64,000 nucleotides of DNA from Adiantum capillus-veneris (Eukaryota > Streptophyta > Polypodiopsida > Polypodiales > Pteridaceae). The notes beneath the pieces were generated by a model. It had not been told where the DNA came from. It saw only the letters and a list, made by a program, of their open reading frames with translations, and made no database searches. Numbering within the stretch: position 1 is the first letter of the stretch; each line of letters begins with the position of its first letter. This document shows, piece after piece, positions 12,266 through 22,920 of this stretch. The position numbers and the translations under genes are program-made. The stretch covers positions 16,075,077 through 16,139,076 of the forward strand of contig CM043946.1 in the NCBI GenBank assembly GCA_014529385.2, given 5' to 3'.

Positions 12266-12730
12266 TCAATGGAACATGCATGATTGTTTCCAAGATATAC
12301 ATGGCCACACTTGCTCTACATCAAAAGTAGAGAAACACTCCTTGATAGGAGTCACATAAAATGAAGCACCGGAATCAACAATCCAAGTGTGGGACAATGC
12401 ATCATTGACAGTCAACAAAGCATCAATAAGATCACTCTTGGTGATCTGCATGTCCTGTGAATGAACATTTAGAGAGGCATCAAAGTCATAAGCATCATCA
12501 TCTAACAAAGTGGCACACAAGATGTCCTCTACATCTGACAGCTTCTCAATCACGACACTAGAAGCCACATTGGCCTTCTCTTTGTCCTTTGAGCTATCCT
12601 GTGCATTTGCCTTGACTTCCTTCTTCTCTTTCTTTTTGTCTCCGCCATTCTTTTTTCTTTCTAACTCAGCTTTATAGTACGTGCAATCGGGTTTCTTGTG
12701 ACCTTTCTTGCCACATTGATAGCAAGTCAC
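12266..12730 (-). pseudogene. Copia-2 zinc knuckle and protease segment
   Basis: A CCHC knuckle (CYQCGKKGHKKPDC) is followed by a Lys-rich stretch and the retropepsin motif WIVDSGASFYVTP. The frame differs from gag (12727-13425) and from integrase (10414-12252), so frameshifts lie near 12728 and 12255-12300. No lone start codon is convincing, and this is a slice of one polyprotein. Confidence 0.88.
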
Positions 12731-13425
12731 ATCACCCTTGCCTTTGCTTGCATTTCCCCTTTCTTTACTTTACTCTTACTCCTTTGTGCATAAGCATTCT
12801 TCTTTTTTGTCCTGCCTCTAACCATGTTGGTAGAGCTGTCTCCCTCTCCACTTGCTTTCCTCCTGATTTCTTCATTCAAGATAGAACCCCTAACACCATC
12901 AAAGGTCAAATTGGGGTTATTGGACAACAAAACCACCAAAGTTTCCCATGACTCAAGTAAGGTCATAAGCAAGAAGATAGCTTTCAGCTTATCATCAAAA
13001 GGGGGCAAGCCAGAATCCTGTAACTGCGACAAAGTACTTGCGAACAATGACAAGTGCTCTGCCGCGCTCTTGGACTTATCTAGTTGCATGCCAACAAGTT
13101 TTCGCATCAAGTGCACATGGTTGACAGGCGTTGTATTTTCATACATTCCCTTCAACTTCTCCCACACATCAAAAGTAGTCGTGAGACTTTTCACATCAAT
13201 GACGGTCTCATCTGTCATGGCCATTTTAATGTATGTAACGGCCTTCCTGTTCATGCTAACCCATGCTTCATCTATCATATTCTGTGGCTTCACCTGTTCA
13301 AGTGCCCCTTCGCAATCCTTAAGAAATAGGATTCCTTGAATCCTGTCTTTCCAAAGATCAAAACCTGTACCATCGAACCTCCTAATCTCGAAGAGGTTCT
13401 TCACATCCGAAGAAGATGAGGCCAT
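12727..13425 (-). pseudogene. Copia-2 gag segment
   Basis: Starts with ATG at 13425 (MASSSSDVKNLFEIRRFDG), a typical copia gag opening, with the UBN2-type pattern (FDLWKDRIQ, VWEKLKGMYE, HLSLFASTLSQLQDSG, LESWETLVVLLSNN). It runs 232 codons before the frame is lost just ahead of the zinc knuckle. The leader between the primer site and this ATG (13426-14166) has no recognisable gene. Confidence 0.88.
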
Positions 13426-14166
13426 AGTTGCACGAAATAAGAGGGATAATATGTTGAATTTTTGGGCAAAATGCGCAAAAATCGGAGCATAGCCTCACAG
13501 AGATGTGCACTACAGCTCCAAATGGTCACAGGAGCAATTTGGGGCAAAATAGGTCGATTTGGGCACAAAATTTAATTTTTGAAATTTTTGCGCAGGAAAT
13601 TTCAGTGAGCGAATTTGTGCTCGAAAACAAAAAATTTAGTTGTTTTTAGCTCAGAAGACATACATAAAGCTAATACACAGCCTTTAGAAGCATGTAAGCG
13701 CAAAAGCCCCAATTTGTAGCATCAAAATTGCATGAAATTGAGCCACAAATCGTCATACATCGACAAAATTTGTCAAATGTGCGTGGATTGCATCTATTTG
13801 CACTTTCCCCCAATGTAATCGCACCATAAAAACACTTGCAGAAACCTGCGTAAATCTGAAATTTGCTTAAAATACCTGTTTTAGGGCTTGTTTTTCGGCA
13901 ATTTCAGGGTTTTCGGGTAGCGGGGATTTAGCAAAAGTATTCCCACACCTAATACATCATTTGCAAAACCTGTATTTTGCTGTCATAACCTGTAGTTTCC
14001 TGTTTTTGACCTAATTTCAGCCTGTTTTAGGTCAATTTTGGTTGCCGGGAGCTTTCTAGTGTCCGGGGACGAGTTCTTTGGCGACAAAATTGCAAAATCT
14101 CGCGTGAAAGTCGACCTTCTTGGCTGAAATTCAGCGTTTGCAGGTTTGGGGACAAACCCTAATCGG
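13426..14166 (-). other. 5' leader of copia-2
   Basis: About 740 bp between the gag ATG and the primer site. It is AT-rich, and I see no ORF or RNA gene in it. Confidence 0.7.
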
Positions 14167-14180
14167 GCTCTGATACCAGT

Positions 14181-14345
14181 TGATGAGCACGCGGCGGTGT
14201 GTGCAAGTGAAAGAGCACGCGAGGAAGTGCAGTGTGTGTGGAGAGAGGGGAGGCGAAGGCCAGCAAGAGAGGAAGCGCTAGCAGAAGAGAGAGGGCACGC
14301 TACACATGAGATGAGGGGAAATGATAAGTGAGTTAATTTCCAACA
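14181..14345 (-). repeat. 5' LTR of copia-2
   Basis: 165 bp, TGTTGG...CATCA in element direction. AGTGA flanks it at 14346-14350 and the primer site lies two bases inside. Confidence 0.9.
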
Positions 14346-14350
14346 AGTGA

Positions 14351-14528
14351 GACCCCTCCCACTCCCATTTGGCCTTTAACCCAACAAGTGAGACCCCTCC
14401 CACTCCTTGTACTTTGAGTTGCAGATTAATACAAAAAGAAATGCCGAAAGGGGCGCCAGTCTTTTACGCTCCTGGCAGAGTCGGGAACGGTGCAGAGGGT
14501 CTCGGGAGGATCGGGAATCAATGTCACA
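14351..14528 (+). repeat. Chromovirus 3' LTR, second part
   Basis: Resumes the LTR cut at 9054. It contains AAAGGGGCGCCAGTCTTT, shared with the reverse relic at 30677-31213, and a weak TATA-like ATTAATACAAAAAG where the relic has AGTATAAAAG. It ends GTCACA at about 14528. Confidence 0.65.
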
Positions 14529-15045
14529 ACCCCAGACGGGCTGAAAACAGAGAAAAAACAGCAGGTGTAAATAGCTAAATTTGTAGCAGATAAGGAGGAT
14601 TGTCGTCGGTAAAGCGCCGGATGCCAAGCCGGGTAGGATAGGCAAGATCTGTAGAGGGCTGATGCTAGCGCTACCCCTTCTCATGCAAAAACGCAGCTGC
14701 CTCCCAAAAACGCAGATATGTTGGGTGGTTTTCCGCGACGAAAGAGCTCGAAAAGTGTAGTGCTTGCAGGCAAAAGCAAAAACGCTAGCGTGATCTGCAA
14801 AAATGCAGGTGGAGGGGGGGTCCTTTGCGATGAAAAACTCCAAATTTCGCCGCTCGCCTTGCTTTTTGCAAAACGCTGGCAGATTTGGCTCCAATTGCAA
14901 AAACATTGGGAGATCTGATCTTGGGAGGGGTACGTGATGCAATGATGAAGCGTTGGTCCCAGGCCATGGAAAGCGGAAGCTGCTGATACCATGTGATGCC
15001 TAAGCTTTGATACCATGTGAGAGTGCGCATGTGCGGAAGCGTGAG
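14529..15045 (-). other. Leader fragment of another minus-strand LTR element
   Basis: No coding signal. Near the right end two primer-site-like sequences (GCTGATACCATGTG, GCTTTGATACCATGTG) suggest a minus-strand 5' leader and LTR edge at about 15015. The stretch 14680-14900 carries several AAAACGC motifs, the complement of the GCGTTTT motif that marks the long LTRs. The TSD GTGAG at 15041-15045 belongs to LTR copy B. Confidence 0.4.
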
Positions 15046-16299
15046 TGTCACGTGACACATCCAACCCTATGTGTCGGCGGACAAGCTACAGCATGACCAG
15101 GGTTCAGTTTCAGTCAAGTCAGTTTAGAATAGGAATTGATCTGGCACTTTTGTGAGTCTGTTCGCAGACCGTGTATGTCCAAGCACTTAGATTAGATGCA
15201 TATCCTCTGGTTGCACACAGCATGATCATCAGATTTCTATCAGAACCCATCAAGAGCATTTTTACAGTGTATAGACCTATTTTCCCTATTTTTGACATTT
15301 TTCACTTATTATTTTTAAGTGACTTTTGTTGGAAAGTAGGTAGGGCAATTTTGCTAAGTTTGTATATAAGCAAACCTAGCGCTAGCACTTTGTGGCAGAA
15401 GAGGCAGTAGGAGCACCTTGCTCAACAGGCAACTTCTCAACAGAACCCCATCAGAAGGCCTAGCGTTTTGCAAATTGCAAGACCTAGCGTTTTTGGATGT
15501 AGCAGAATAGTAGCACAAAGCCTTGGGGATTTTGCATTGCAGAGGAGCTTCGGCATTGGTAGACACAACAGAACCACTTCACGACAGCAGATCAGCCCTA
15601 GCGTTAGTGGATTTTATCCAGCAGCAGATTTTCAGCCCTAGCGTTTTTGCATCTGCAAGACACTTCAGAGCGTTTTTGCAGATCTTCGCGACGGAATCCC
15701 CACAAGCATTAGCGTTTTTATTTTTCAGCAGGTAGCACCCGCAGTAGATGTCCCAAACTTCGCATATCTCACCTTCCCGCAGCAGATCCTTGCCGCACGG
15801 TCGGAACAGCGCAGTTCGCAGTTTCAGCCTGGAAAACGCAAATTTCAGCATCTGTGTTTTCAGCGCGTCGTCGTCGCATGGTCGTCATGGACATCGTCAC
15901 CGATATAGAGTCAGAATTCAGCAGATAAAGATTTGCAATTTTCAGCCATTAGCGTTTTCAGATTTCAGCCCATCTTGTTGTCGTCCTCGTCGTCGTCGAC
16001 ATCCTCGGCAAGTACAAAGCATTGTAGAGATTTGTGCAATCAATAGTAGACCGCTCTCGCCACAGAGAGTGGGGCCTTTGGAGGAGGGTTTTACAACGTC
16101 TCTGGTGTCGTATTCCCTTCTCTATCTCTCTGTCTCAGCACCTTCATTCACAGTGTTTATCCACTTTGTTTGTGATCACTTGCACTCTCTCATTAAAGGA
16201 ACGGAAGGCTCTCCCTTATGTAAGTAAAAGGAACCTTGAGCACAATTCGGAGCACTTATCTTGAGCAAAGCTCAACACTCACTTCCGTTGCACCTTACA
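15046..16299 (+). repeat. Long LTR, copy B (solo LTR)
   Basis: 1254 bp starting TGTCACGTGACACATCC and ending TTGCACCTTACA, with GTGAG on both sides (15041-15045 and 16300-16304). The perfect TSD around a single LTR shows a solo LTR left by recombination. TATA box at 15363-15370. GCGTTTT motifs recur at about 15460, 15486, 15640, 15671, 15711 and 15950. It belongs to a subfamily more diverged from copies A and C. Confidence 0.92.
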
Positions 16300-16304
16300 G
16301 TGAG

Positions 16305-16308
16305 AGAG

Positions 16309-16348
<40 letters not shown>

Positions 16349-16629
16349 TAGATACAAACGCAAGATATGGTGAAGAGGGGGACGATCGGCCCCTCCATGG
16401 CTACCATGAGCAGAAGACCCAATACACAATAACAAGATGATAGAAGTGGGTACCTCTTTGGCCCCATAAATAGGTGTCCAAAGGAAGGTAGGTCAATGCC
16501 AGATAAAATCCCCCACAACCCAACAAGAAAAGAAATATATATGAGGGCGCACGACCCTAATCTTGGGCGGCCGGACCAGGTACAACCTAGACTATGGGTG
16601 GCCAGCGATACAAGCCGTACATGTATGCC
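16305..16629. other. Remainder of an LTR carrying a GA repeat, no gene
   Basis: This continues the sequence that solo LTR B interrupted. It contains a (GA)n run at about 16304-16344 and no supported ORF. Confidence 0.4.
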
Positions 16630-17015
16630 TGTTATGTCCCGCTTGTAGGAGAGGGGATTTAGCCCAGACACCGTCGGGATGGGCGTCCAGTGTCCGGGCG
16701 GACGTAGTGTGAACTCTGCCAATGTGGCCGGCCATTATTATAAAAGGGAGGCCAAGGCCTCATTTTCAGTTATCGACCCCCAATGGCAGAGTGCGAGTTG
16801 GTTAGCCCGCGAGGCTAGGAGTGCGCGAGGTCACCTCGAGGAGGTGAGGTCGGGTGGTATGGGACGCTCGGTCTTACAGGTGCACGCCTACGTCCTCGGA
16901 CGTTGGCCCGAGCACGGGGGAGCTGCCGGATGGTGGCTATGGTCGGGTGGTTCGTCTGATGCGTGTCTGTAGGCGGTCCGTGTAGCTGGGAGATCCACTC
17001 CTTGCTTTCGTTTCA
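16630..17015 (+). repeat. Copia 5' LTR (third copia family)
   Basis: 386 bp, TGTTATGTCC...GCTTTCGTTTCA, followed at once by TGGTATCAGAGC. TATAAAA is at 16739-16745. The last 150 bp recur at 29678-29826. No coding region of this element follows. Confidence 0.75.
16739..16745 (+). promoter_or_regulatory. TATA box in copia LTR
   Basis: TATAAAA followed by a GGGAGG stretch in the 16630-17015 LTR. Confidence 0.5.
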
Positions 17016-17027
17016 TGGTATCAGAGC
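17016..17027 (+). other. Primer binding site (tRNA-Met type)
   Basis: TGGTATCAGAGC directly after the LTR end. The leader that follows (17028 to about 17430) shows no gene and gives way to the 3' end of the LINE. Confidence 0.8.
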
Positions 17028-17433
17028 CGGCTTGGCTATGGAATGGACCGTGTGCACACCTACGGGTTGGTTAGAGTCGGATAATCACTGTTTCATGTAA
17101 TTTTTGATGATATAACTGCTTAATCGATTTTTTTCTTCTCATGAGCATGTTTGTAGGTGAAATTTAATGTGTTTCTTGCTGATTTTTGATAAAATTCAGC
17201 AATTTAGCAGGTGGAGGTGCTGAAAATCGGTGGATTTTTATTGCTTTTTCTGATTTTTGATGAAAATCAGTTATTTATTGATTTGTTGATTTAGACTAAA
17301 TTCAGTGAACAGAAGCTTTAATCTTTCTCCGTGCTCTCCTTTTGTGCGAAGTAGAGAGAGATGATGATGTATTTACGTCCTCGGGGGGCCAAAATGACCC
17401 ATGGGACCACAAAAGGTCTACAAGATGCTCCCC

Positions 17434-18417
17434 TCATGTGAGAGGGGGTAGTGGGCTAGTAGCTTTCTTGTGTGTGAGTGTTGTGTGATGATCCAATATT
17501 TTGGCAAAGTAGATGCCTACAGCTACCGGGGAGGGGTGTATTTGAGAGAGAAGCTCCTCAAAGGTGACATTCCCTTGAAAGAGCTGTGGAAAATTCAACA
17601 CGGATGTGTGCGTATGCTGGGCACTCAACGGTGACATGAGCCTCGCTTTCCACTTTGTTCAACTTGCATTGTGGGCATGTCCTCCTATTTTCCTTAATAT
17701 TCAGCCACCCTCCCGTTTCAATCTTGAGCATGTGTGATCGCGTCCGCATCAAAGTAATGGCTCGTCTTGCCCGGTGGGACATGGGTGTCTTTATATGCAT
17801 TTGAGTGTCCCCAGTCTTGTAGGTCTCCCAATATTGTGTATTGATGTGCTTGCCGTAGTACTCAAATTTGGACCTGTGTACTACTGTCTTCCATCTGGTG
17901 TGTAGGGCTTCAAGTATGCTTATGTCAAAATTCAGCCCATGTTCATGTTCGGTGTGTTCCTCTATATGCATGTCCACATGGTCTCCCATATTCCATCTAG
18001 AGAACCATTTTTGTATGTCTTCTACAAGACTAGATGTGAGAAACTTATTGTTGTAATTCTTTTGCGGCTTACATCCGGTTTGCCATGCCATGTGGGGTAG
18101 ATGGCTCTCTGGCATCATCTTAACTCTCATGAGGTATCTGTGTACTCTCTGTAAGGCTTGCATTTCCAAAGGTCTCTTGCTTGTCTCCAAAAGCATCCGA
18201 GTATGGGGTAGTAGTTTTGATCTCCAGGTGTCTACATAGGAATTTCTTCTGTAACTTTTCAATGGTGTTCCAAGTGCTAGCAGGGATACTCCCCCCCCAT
18301 ACCTCTACACCGTAAAGTATTGTTTGGACCACACATGCATCAAATGCCATAGACTTAATTTCCCATCGCTTTGTGACACTCTGCTTGCACATGTTCATAA
18401 TTTCCCTCGTTGCAGAT
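17434..18417 (-). pseudogene. LINE-A ORF2 C-terminal part
   Basis: Reading leftwards, one frame has the post-RT region with VQTILYGVEVWGGSIP. A second frame carries a helical stretch, and the LINE C-terminal zinc knuckle CPQCKLNKVESEAHVTVEC followed by PAYAHIRVEF. A third frame near 17434-17570 (FQGNVTFEELL) likely continues the C-terminus. Frameshifts near 18200 and 17570 break it. The RT core of the same LINE resumes at 20425. The segment after the YADD motif is missing, lost with the insertion of the long-LTR element. Confidence 0.82.
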
Positions 18418-18561
18418 TCGATCAATCACCAAGAATCGATCTTGGCTTTCGAGTCGAGGTCCACAGATCCCCCACAAGAAGATTCGATAGATCCCGAAGA
18501 AGTGATCTTGGCTCTCGAGCCTTGGTCCAAAGAACCCTCACAGGAAGTATTGTGTGTTCGC

Positions 18562-19290
18562 ATGATTGATACGCACGCATTGTTCGAGTGTTTCATTCGT
18601 GAAGGTTTCCTGTATTTTAGTCAACATCGTTATGTGATCCCTTTTCCTAGGCATGACATATTGTATGTTGAGCACGTTTCTCTCATGGATGAGCACGAAT
18701 GTATGCGGATTTTTCGTGAAAAATTGAAAGGTATGTATGTAAGGAAGTCATATTTCATGTCTCTTCCTTGGCATGACACAGTTTCCGAAAGAGCACATGA
18801 TTTTATGAGCACCAAGCATGGGCATTTCCTTTGTGATTTGCCACAGTTGATTGATTTCGATCATACAGAAAAGATTCGATCGCATTGTTTGCATGTGTTA
18901 GACGAACGGGTTGTCACTCCGTATCTATGTTCATCTACATTGCATACACAGTCTTTAGAGAAGACAAGATTTTTTTCCTTCACTTTACATGGAATGGGTA
19001 TGTTCATGGTTTTGTGTTGGAGATGGTTTCAAGAATTTTCAGACATGGAGATTCTTGAAGATGAAAGAAGCAGGTCTCTAGACGAAGCTGAAGCAAGGAA
19101 GGAGCCACAGAAGACTTTGTGTCGCTTTCGGCACGGCCCAAAGAAGCAAGCGTTGCAGACCTTTATGAAGTTCAAGTACCGCACGACCCACACATTCGAG
19201 TGGGCCAGCGAAGAGTCCCTTCTAGGATTCCGGATGCTGTTGGCGATCTCCCTTGACGCCATACAGTTCGGTACCAGTACCTCACTTTGA
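18562..19290 (+). CDS. Uncharacterised ORF at the 3' end of a long-LTR element (copy C)
   Basis: I do not recognise this protein. The open frame reaches back to about 18373, but the first part overlaps LINE sequence; the first ATG inside the element is at 18562 (MIDTHALFECF), giving 242 residues. It is rich in His, Phe and Arg with paired patterns such as PFPRHDILYVE and SLPWHDTVSE, and has a Glu-Arg-rich segment near residues 165-190 (EILEDERSRSLDEAEARKEP). No membrane segment or metal-binding Cys set is clear. The stop falls in CTCACTTTGA, just before the polypurine tract and LTR. The same CAGTACCTCACTTTGA precedes LTR copy A, so this may be a genuine terminal ORF, or the tail of pol. Confidence 0.4.
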   Translation: MIDTHALFECFIREGFLYFSQHRYVIPFPRHDILYVEHVSLMDEHECMRIFREKLKGMYVRKSYFMSLPWHDTVSERAHDFMSTKHGHFLCDLPQLIDFDHTEKIRSHCLHVLDERVVTPYLCSSTLHTQSLEKTRFFSFTLHGMGMFMVLCWRWFQEFSDMEILEDERSRSLDEAEARKEPQKTLCRFRHGPKKQALQTFMKFKYRTTHTFEWASEESLLGFRMLLAISLDAIQFGTSTSL

Positions 19291-19301
19291 AAAGGAGGGG
19301 A

Positions 19302-20424
19302 TGTCACGTGACACATCCCAATCCTATGTGTCCGTGGACAAGCTACACCATAGCAGGGTTCCCATCAGTCAAGTCAGTTTAGATTAGCAGTGATCTGGCA
19401 CTTTTGTGAGTCTATTTGTAGACCGTGCATGCCTAGTTACTGAGTGTAGAAGCATATCCTCCGGTTGCACACAGCATGACCATCAGTATTCCCATCAGAA
19501 TCCATTAGCATCAGTTAGGGGAATTTTCCAGTGCATTTAGCCTATTTTCCTATTTATTGGTTATTTTCACTTATTATTTTTAAGTGACTTTCCTACAAAA
19601 GTAGGTAGGGCAATTTTGCTAAGTTAATATATAAACAAACCCAAGTTAGCACTTTCTGGCAGAAGAGGCAGCAGGAGCACCTTGCTCAACAGGCAACTTC
19701 TCAGCAAGACCAACCCTCGCGACTACTCTGGCGTTTTCTCCACAGAAGACCTAGCGTTTTTGCATCAGATCAGCCTTGGCGATTTGTGCACAGCAGATCA
19801 GCCCCGGCGTCATCACGACACAGCAGATCAGCCTAGCGTTTTTGCATTTGCAGAACCCCGGCGACAGAAGGACCAATTTCAGCCCCTGGCGTTTTTGGAT
19901 TTCAGCAGCAAATTAAGACCGGCATCATTCACCTAAAGTGTAGCAGATTCAGCCCGTAAAGACCATCAGTTTTCAGCCCTAAGAAACCTCATTTTTCAGC
20001 CAAGAAAACGCAGCCAAAACAGTCATTTTCAACCACCGAAACAGTCCTGACATTCAGCGATTAGAAGATCTTAGATTTCAGCCATCGTCGTCGTCGTCGC
20101 CATTGTCGTCATCGGCATAGACCAAGTTGCATAGTCCATTGCATACGCATTGTACACCTTTGTGCAACCAAAGAATAGACCACTCTCGCCGACGAGAGTG
20201 GGGCCTTCGGAGGAGGGTTTTACAAACCTTTCGGTGTCGTATCTCTTCTCTCTCCTTCTCTCAGTCTCATTCATTTGCACGCACAATATCCACTCACTTT
20301 GTTCGTGACCACAACACTCTACAAGACGGAAAGCTCCCTCTTTCCCTAAGAACTAAAAGGAACCTTGAGCAGTAAAGATCACTAATCTTGAGAAAATACA
20401 ACATTCATTCCGTTGCACCTAACA
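19302..20424 (+). repeat. Long LTR, copy C (3' LTR)
   Basis: 1123 bp from TGTCACGTGACACATCCC to TTGCACCTAACA. It is preceded by the polypurine tract AAAAGGAGGGGA and followed directly by LINE-A RT sequence, so it is the 3' LTR of an element whose 5' part is gone. It is close to copy A, including TATATAAA at 19628, the hairpin at 20180-20201 and the ending. GCGTTTT motifs are at about 19730, 19752, 19831 and 19887. Confidence 0.88.
20180..20201 (+). other. Conserved leader hairpin, LTR copy C
   Basis: Same 9-bp stem and CCGA loop as in copy A (2055-2076). Confidence 0.55.
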
Positions 20425-21311
20425 ATAGGCAACGAGAACTACATCATCGGCATATATGAGGAGAAGAAGCGTGAAAGTGCCAATACTAGGGTGATCTCCC
20501 CCCTCTCTCATAGCCTCGTTGATGAAGTCATCAAGCTCGTCTATGCATAGTCCGAAAAGTGTAGGTGACAAAGGGCATCCTTGTTTAACTCCCATGGTGC
20601 TCTTGAATTCTTGTGAGAAACCTGTTTCTGTCTTGAGTTTGCATCTGACCTTTTGGTATAGGCGCCCTACGGCTGCCCTGATATGCATAGGAACTCCTAG
20701 AGTTTCCATACGTGACCATCGACCTTGACGGGGTACTGTGTCAAATGCTTTCTTGAAGTCCACAAAACAGCAATACAGAGTTTTGCCTTTTAGCCTGGCT
20801 TCTTCCATCAAGACCCGGAGTGTCATCAGGTGGTCTACTGTGCTATGACGGGCTGTAATCCTGCTTGTCCAATGGCGCGTTTCCCGTTATTTTCAGCCCA
20901 TGTGCTAAGATCTTTCTCGATAATGCTTCCAAAAAGTTTTGCCATACATGAGCTCACCATGATGGTGTGATAATTAGTAAGCAAATTGCGGTCACCTTTT
21001 TTAAAGAGCGCTTTCACCCAGTTCTCTTGCTAGTCTTGAGGTAGGTATTGGCTGATTGCTTGATTCATCATATGGTGTATCCATTTCTTAGCCTCACTAC
21101 CTGACCATTTCAGCATTTCAGAGTTAAGATGTAATGTGTCGGCTACTTTCCCATTCGCCAGGCTTTTGAGGCCTTTAATGACTGCCTGGAAGGTGATGGG
21201 CTTTGGATATTCAGCCCGAGGCCCTGTGTATATCACCTCTTGAGCCCCCGGCGGGGCATACAGAGTTTGTACATAAGCATGCATTTCGTGTGGGTTGAAA
21301 TCTCCCATCAC
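20425..21311 (-). pseudogene. LINE-A reverse transcriptase
   Basis: Minus-strand frames carry the non-LTR RT motifs CCFVDFKKAFDTVPR, STMGVKQGCPLSPTLFGLCI and IYADDVVLVAY. The YADD codons are at 20443-20454, only 18 bases from the inserted LTR. Upstream, SCMAKLFGSIIEK and a TFQAVIKGLKSLANGKVADTL stretch show RT motifs 0-2. Stops and frameshifts near 20830, 21020 and 21215 break it. The LINE is L1-like by gene order and RT motifs. The clade is not fixed. Confidence 0.88.
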
Positions 21312-22918
21312 GTCCCCTTTCTTCCTTCATGTTACGCCAAGCTTTCTTTGGCTCTTTCTTGAACCTGCTCAAGTCTAGTTGTTCTTTTGAGAGTTCATAC
21401 ATGCGTCTCTTTTTCCTCGTGAGTGTATTGTATTCTCCATTTGAGTGTTGTGATAGGCCTCTCATCTTACGTTTGGCCTCCTTGCATTCTGCATCAAGAT
21501 TATGAGGTAAACCCTTCCTAATCTGTTTGCCACTTTGATATTTGCCCATAATGGTTCTTGCCGCTTCCTCCATTGTATGTCGGTAGATCTTCCACGTTTC
21601 TTCAATTTCACAAGGCATGTTCTGGTCAAACACTAAGCTATCTAAAAGACTAGCATAGTCCTCTTTTTTCGTGAGTTGCATCTTGTATGACCAGTTCGGT
21701 GTATTCATTATGTTGACAATAGGCGTACTTGGCATGTGTAGGCATATATGGATTGGTGTATGGTCTGAGGTCGGTAACCTGCTACCCACTTCAAAACGGT
21801 GGACCAAGTCCAATGCATCGTATCTCACCAAGGTATAATCATTTGTACTCCTCCCATGACTTGCCGTGTAACAAGTGTATGATCCAGAGTGTATGAACTT
21901 ATCCGCACCATTCATGACTACAAGCTGCATTGAGTTAGTTCATCATACTTATCATAGCTGACCCCTGTGCATTCATGATGTTGTCACTTGCTCCCACATA
22001 GGAGCAAGCATAAGTTCTCTATTCTTATCCGCAGGGTGCAGTGAATGGTCTGTCAATTGTACCTATGTGTTTGCAATCCGGGCATTCAGATCCCCAAGAA
22101 TGACAACTGCTCCCTCACGTGCATACATTGCAATGTCTGTACATAGGTCAGCAAAGGGATCCTTTTTAGGTAGCTGGTTTGTGTCATAAAAAGGTCTCTC
22201 TCGATGCGGGATATCGTATCCTGCGATATAGTATCCTGCAGTTTAGTGAGGTGAGCGATAAGTTACCTAGAGGAGGCAACTCCAAAGGGAAGACCGAAGC
22301 AAGTCCCGCAGTACCTGGGCCTCTGAACGGAGGTACTTGGTCGCTGTCACGCCCAAATCCAAGTGGCGAGTGGGTCTCTCAAGGGATTAGTCATGGCCCT
22401 AAGAGTGCAGATAATTCTGGACTCTCGTGGTCCAGAGGAAACTAGTGACAAAAGCGTCTGCCTTCGGTTTTTGGGTGCAAAGTCCTGGTCGTTCTTCTTG
22501 TATGCTTTTTTTGGTGTATGAGGGGAGCGGCCGGGCGTGCCCTACCCGACTCCGAAAACAAAACAAAAAAATATAGTATCCTGCGATAAAGATCAATCCT
22601 TTTGATGAGCAAACCTTAACCCATATATAGCGTTTGTGCTCGTCAACCTTGCATACATCAACCATCTTTTGAAGCTCTTCCTTATATATTACAGCTACAC
22701 CTCCTTGTCCTCGCATTTTGGTACCAATCCACCGTACTGAGTGCTTGATGTACCCACTAATGTCCGGCAGGCTGCATGTGTTTTGTTCCCATGTTTCCAA
22801 TAGAAAGAGTATGTCAGCTTGTGGTAGAATATCTACCAACCCTTCCCCCTTATGCCATGGGAAATCTCTACAATTCCAACTCGTAACCTGTATGGTCGTG
22901 ATCCCATGGGTCGCATGC
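21211..22918 (-). pseudogene. LINE-A apurinic endonuclease domain, split by an insert
   Basis: The N-terminus near 22900 reads VTSWNCRDF and then DILPQADILFLLETWEQ, and MRGQGGVAVIYKEE follows. The middle motif VVILGDLNARIAN is at about 22080-22130 and SDHTPIHICLHM at about 21740-21775. These are the APE-type endonuclease motifs of LINE ORF2. A 331-bp insert at 22240-22570 interrupts the domain. Several stops lie between 21930 and 22080. The region after SDHTP leads into the RT linker, rich in Lys and Arg. Confidence 0.85.
22226..22584 (+). mobile_element. SINE-like insert with 14-bp target duplication
   Basis: ATATAGTATCCTGC stands at 22226-22239 and again at 22571-22584. Between them are 331 bp that end in an A-rich tail (AAAACAAAACAAAAAAA), in plus orientation, and that interrupt the endonuclease of LINE-A. 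The insert has no ORF and is GC-richer than its surroundings. A 7-bp stem (TCTGGAC...GTCCAGA) lies near 22411-22431. I could not find a convincing pol III A and B box, so a tRNA origin is unproven, and a truncated LINE or retroposed RNA remains possible. Confidence 0.7.
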
Positions 22919-22920
22919 CC

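Larger units (their letters stand above)
9055..14345 (-). mobile_element. Ty1/copia element of a second family (copia-2)
   Basis: A 5291-bp insertion on the minus strand with target duplication AGTGA at 9050-9054 and 14346-14350. The LTRs are very short: 14181-14345 is 165 bp and 9055-9215 about 161 bp. They share the GATGAGCACGCGGCGGTGTG-type end and diverge most at the other end. The primer site complement GCTCTGATACCA is at 14167-14178, and the polypurine complement (CTCCCACTTAAAGG) follows 9214. It differs from copia-1 in LTR, gag and integrase sequence. It split the chromovirus LTR. Confidence 0.93.
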
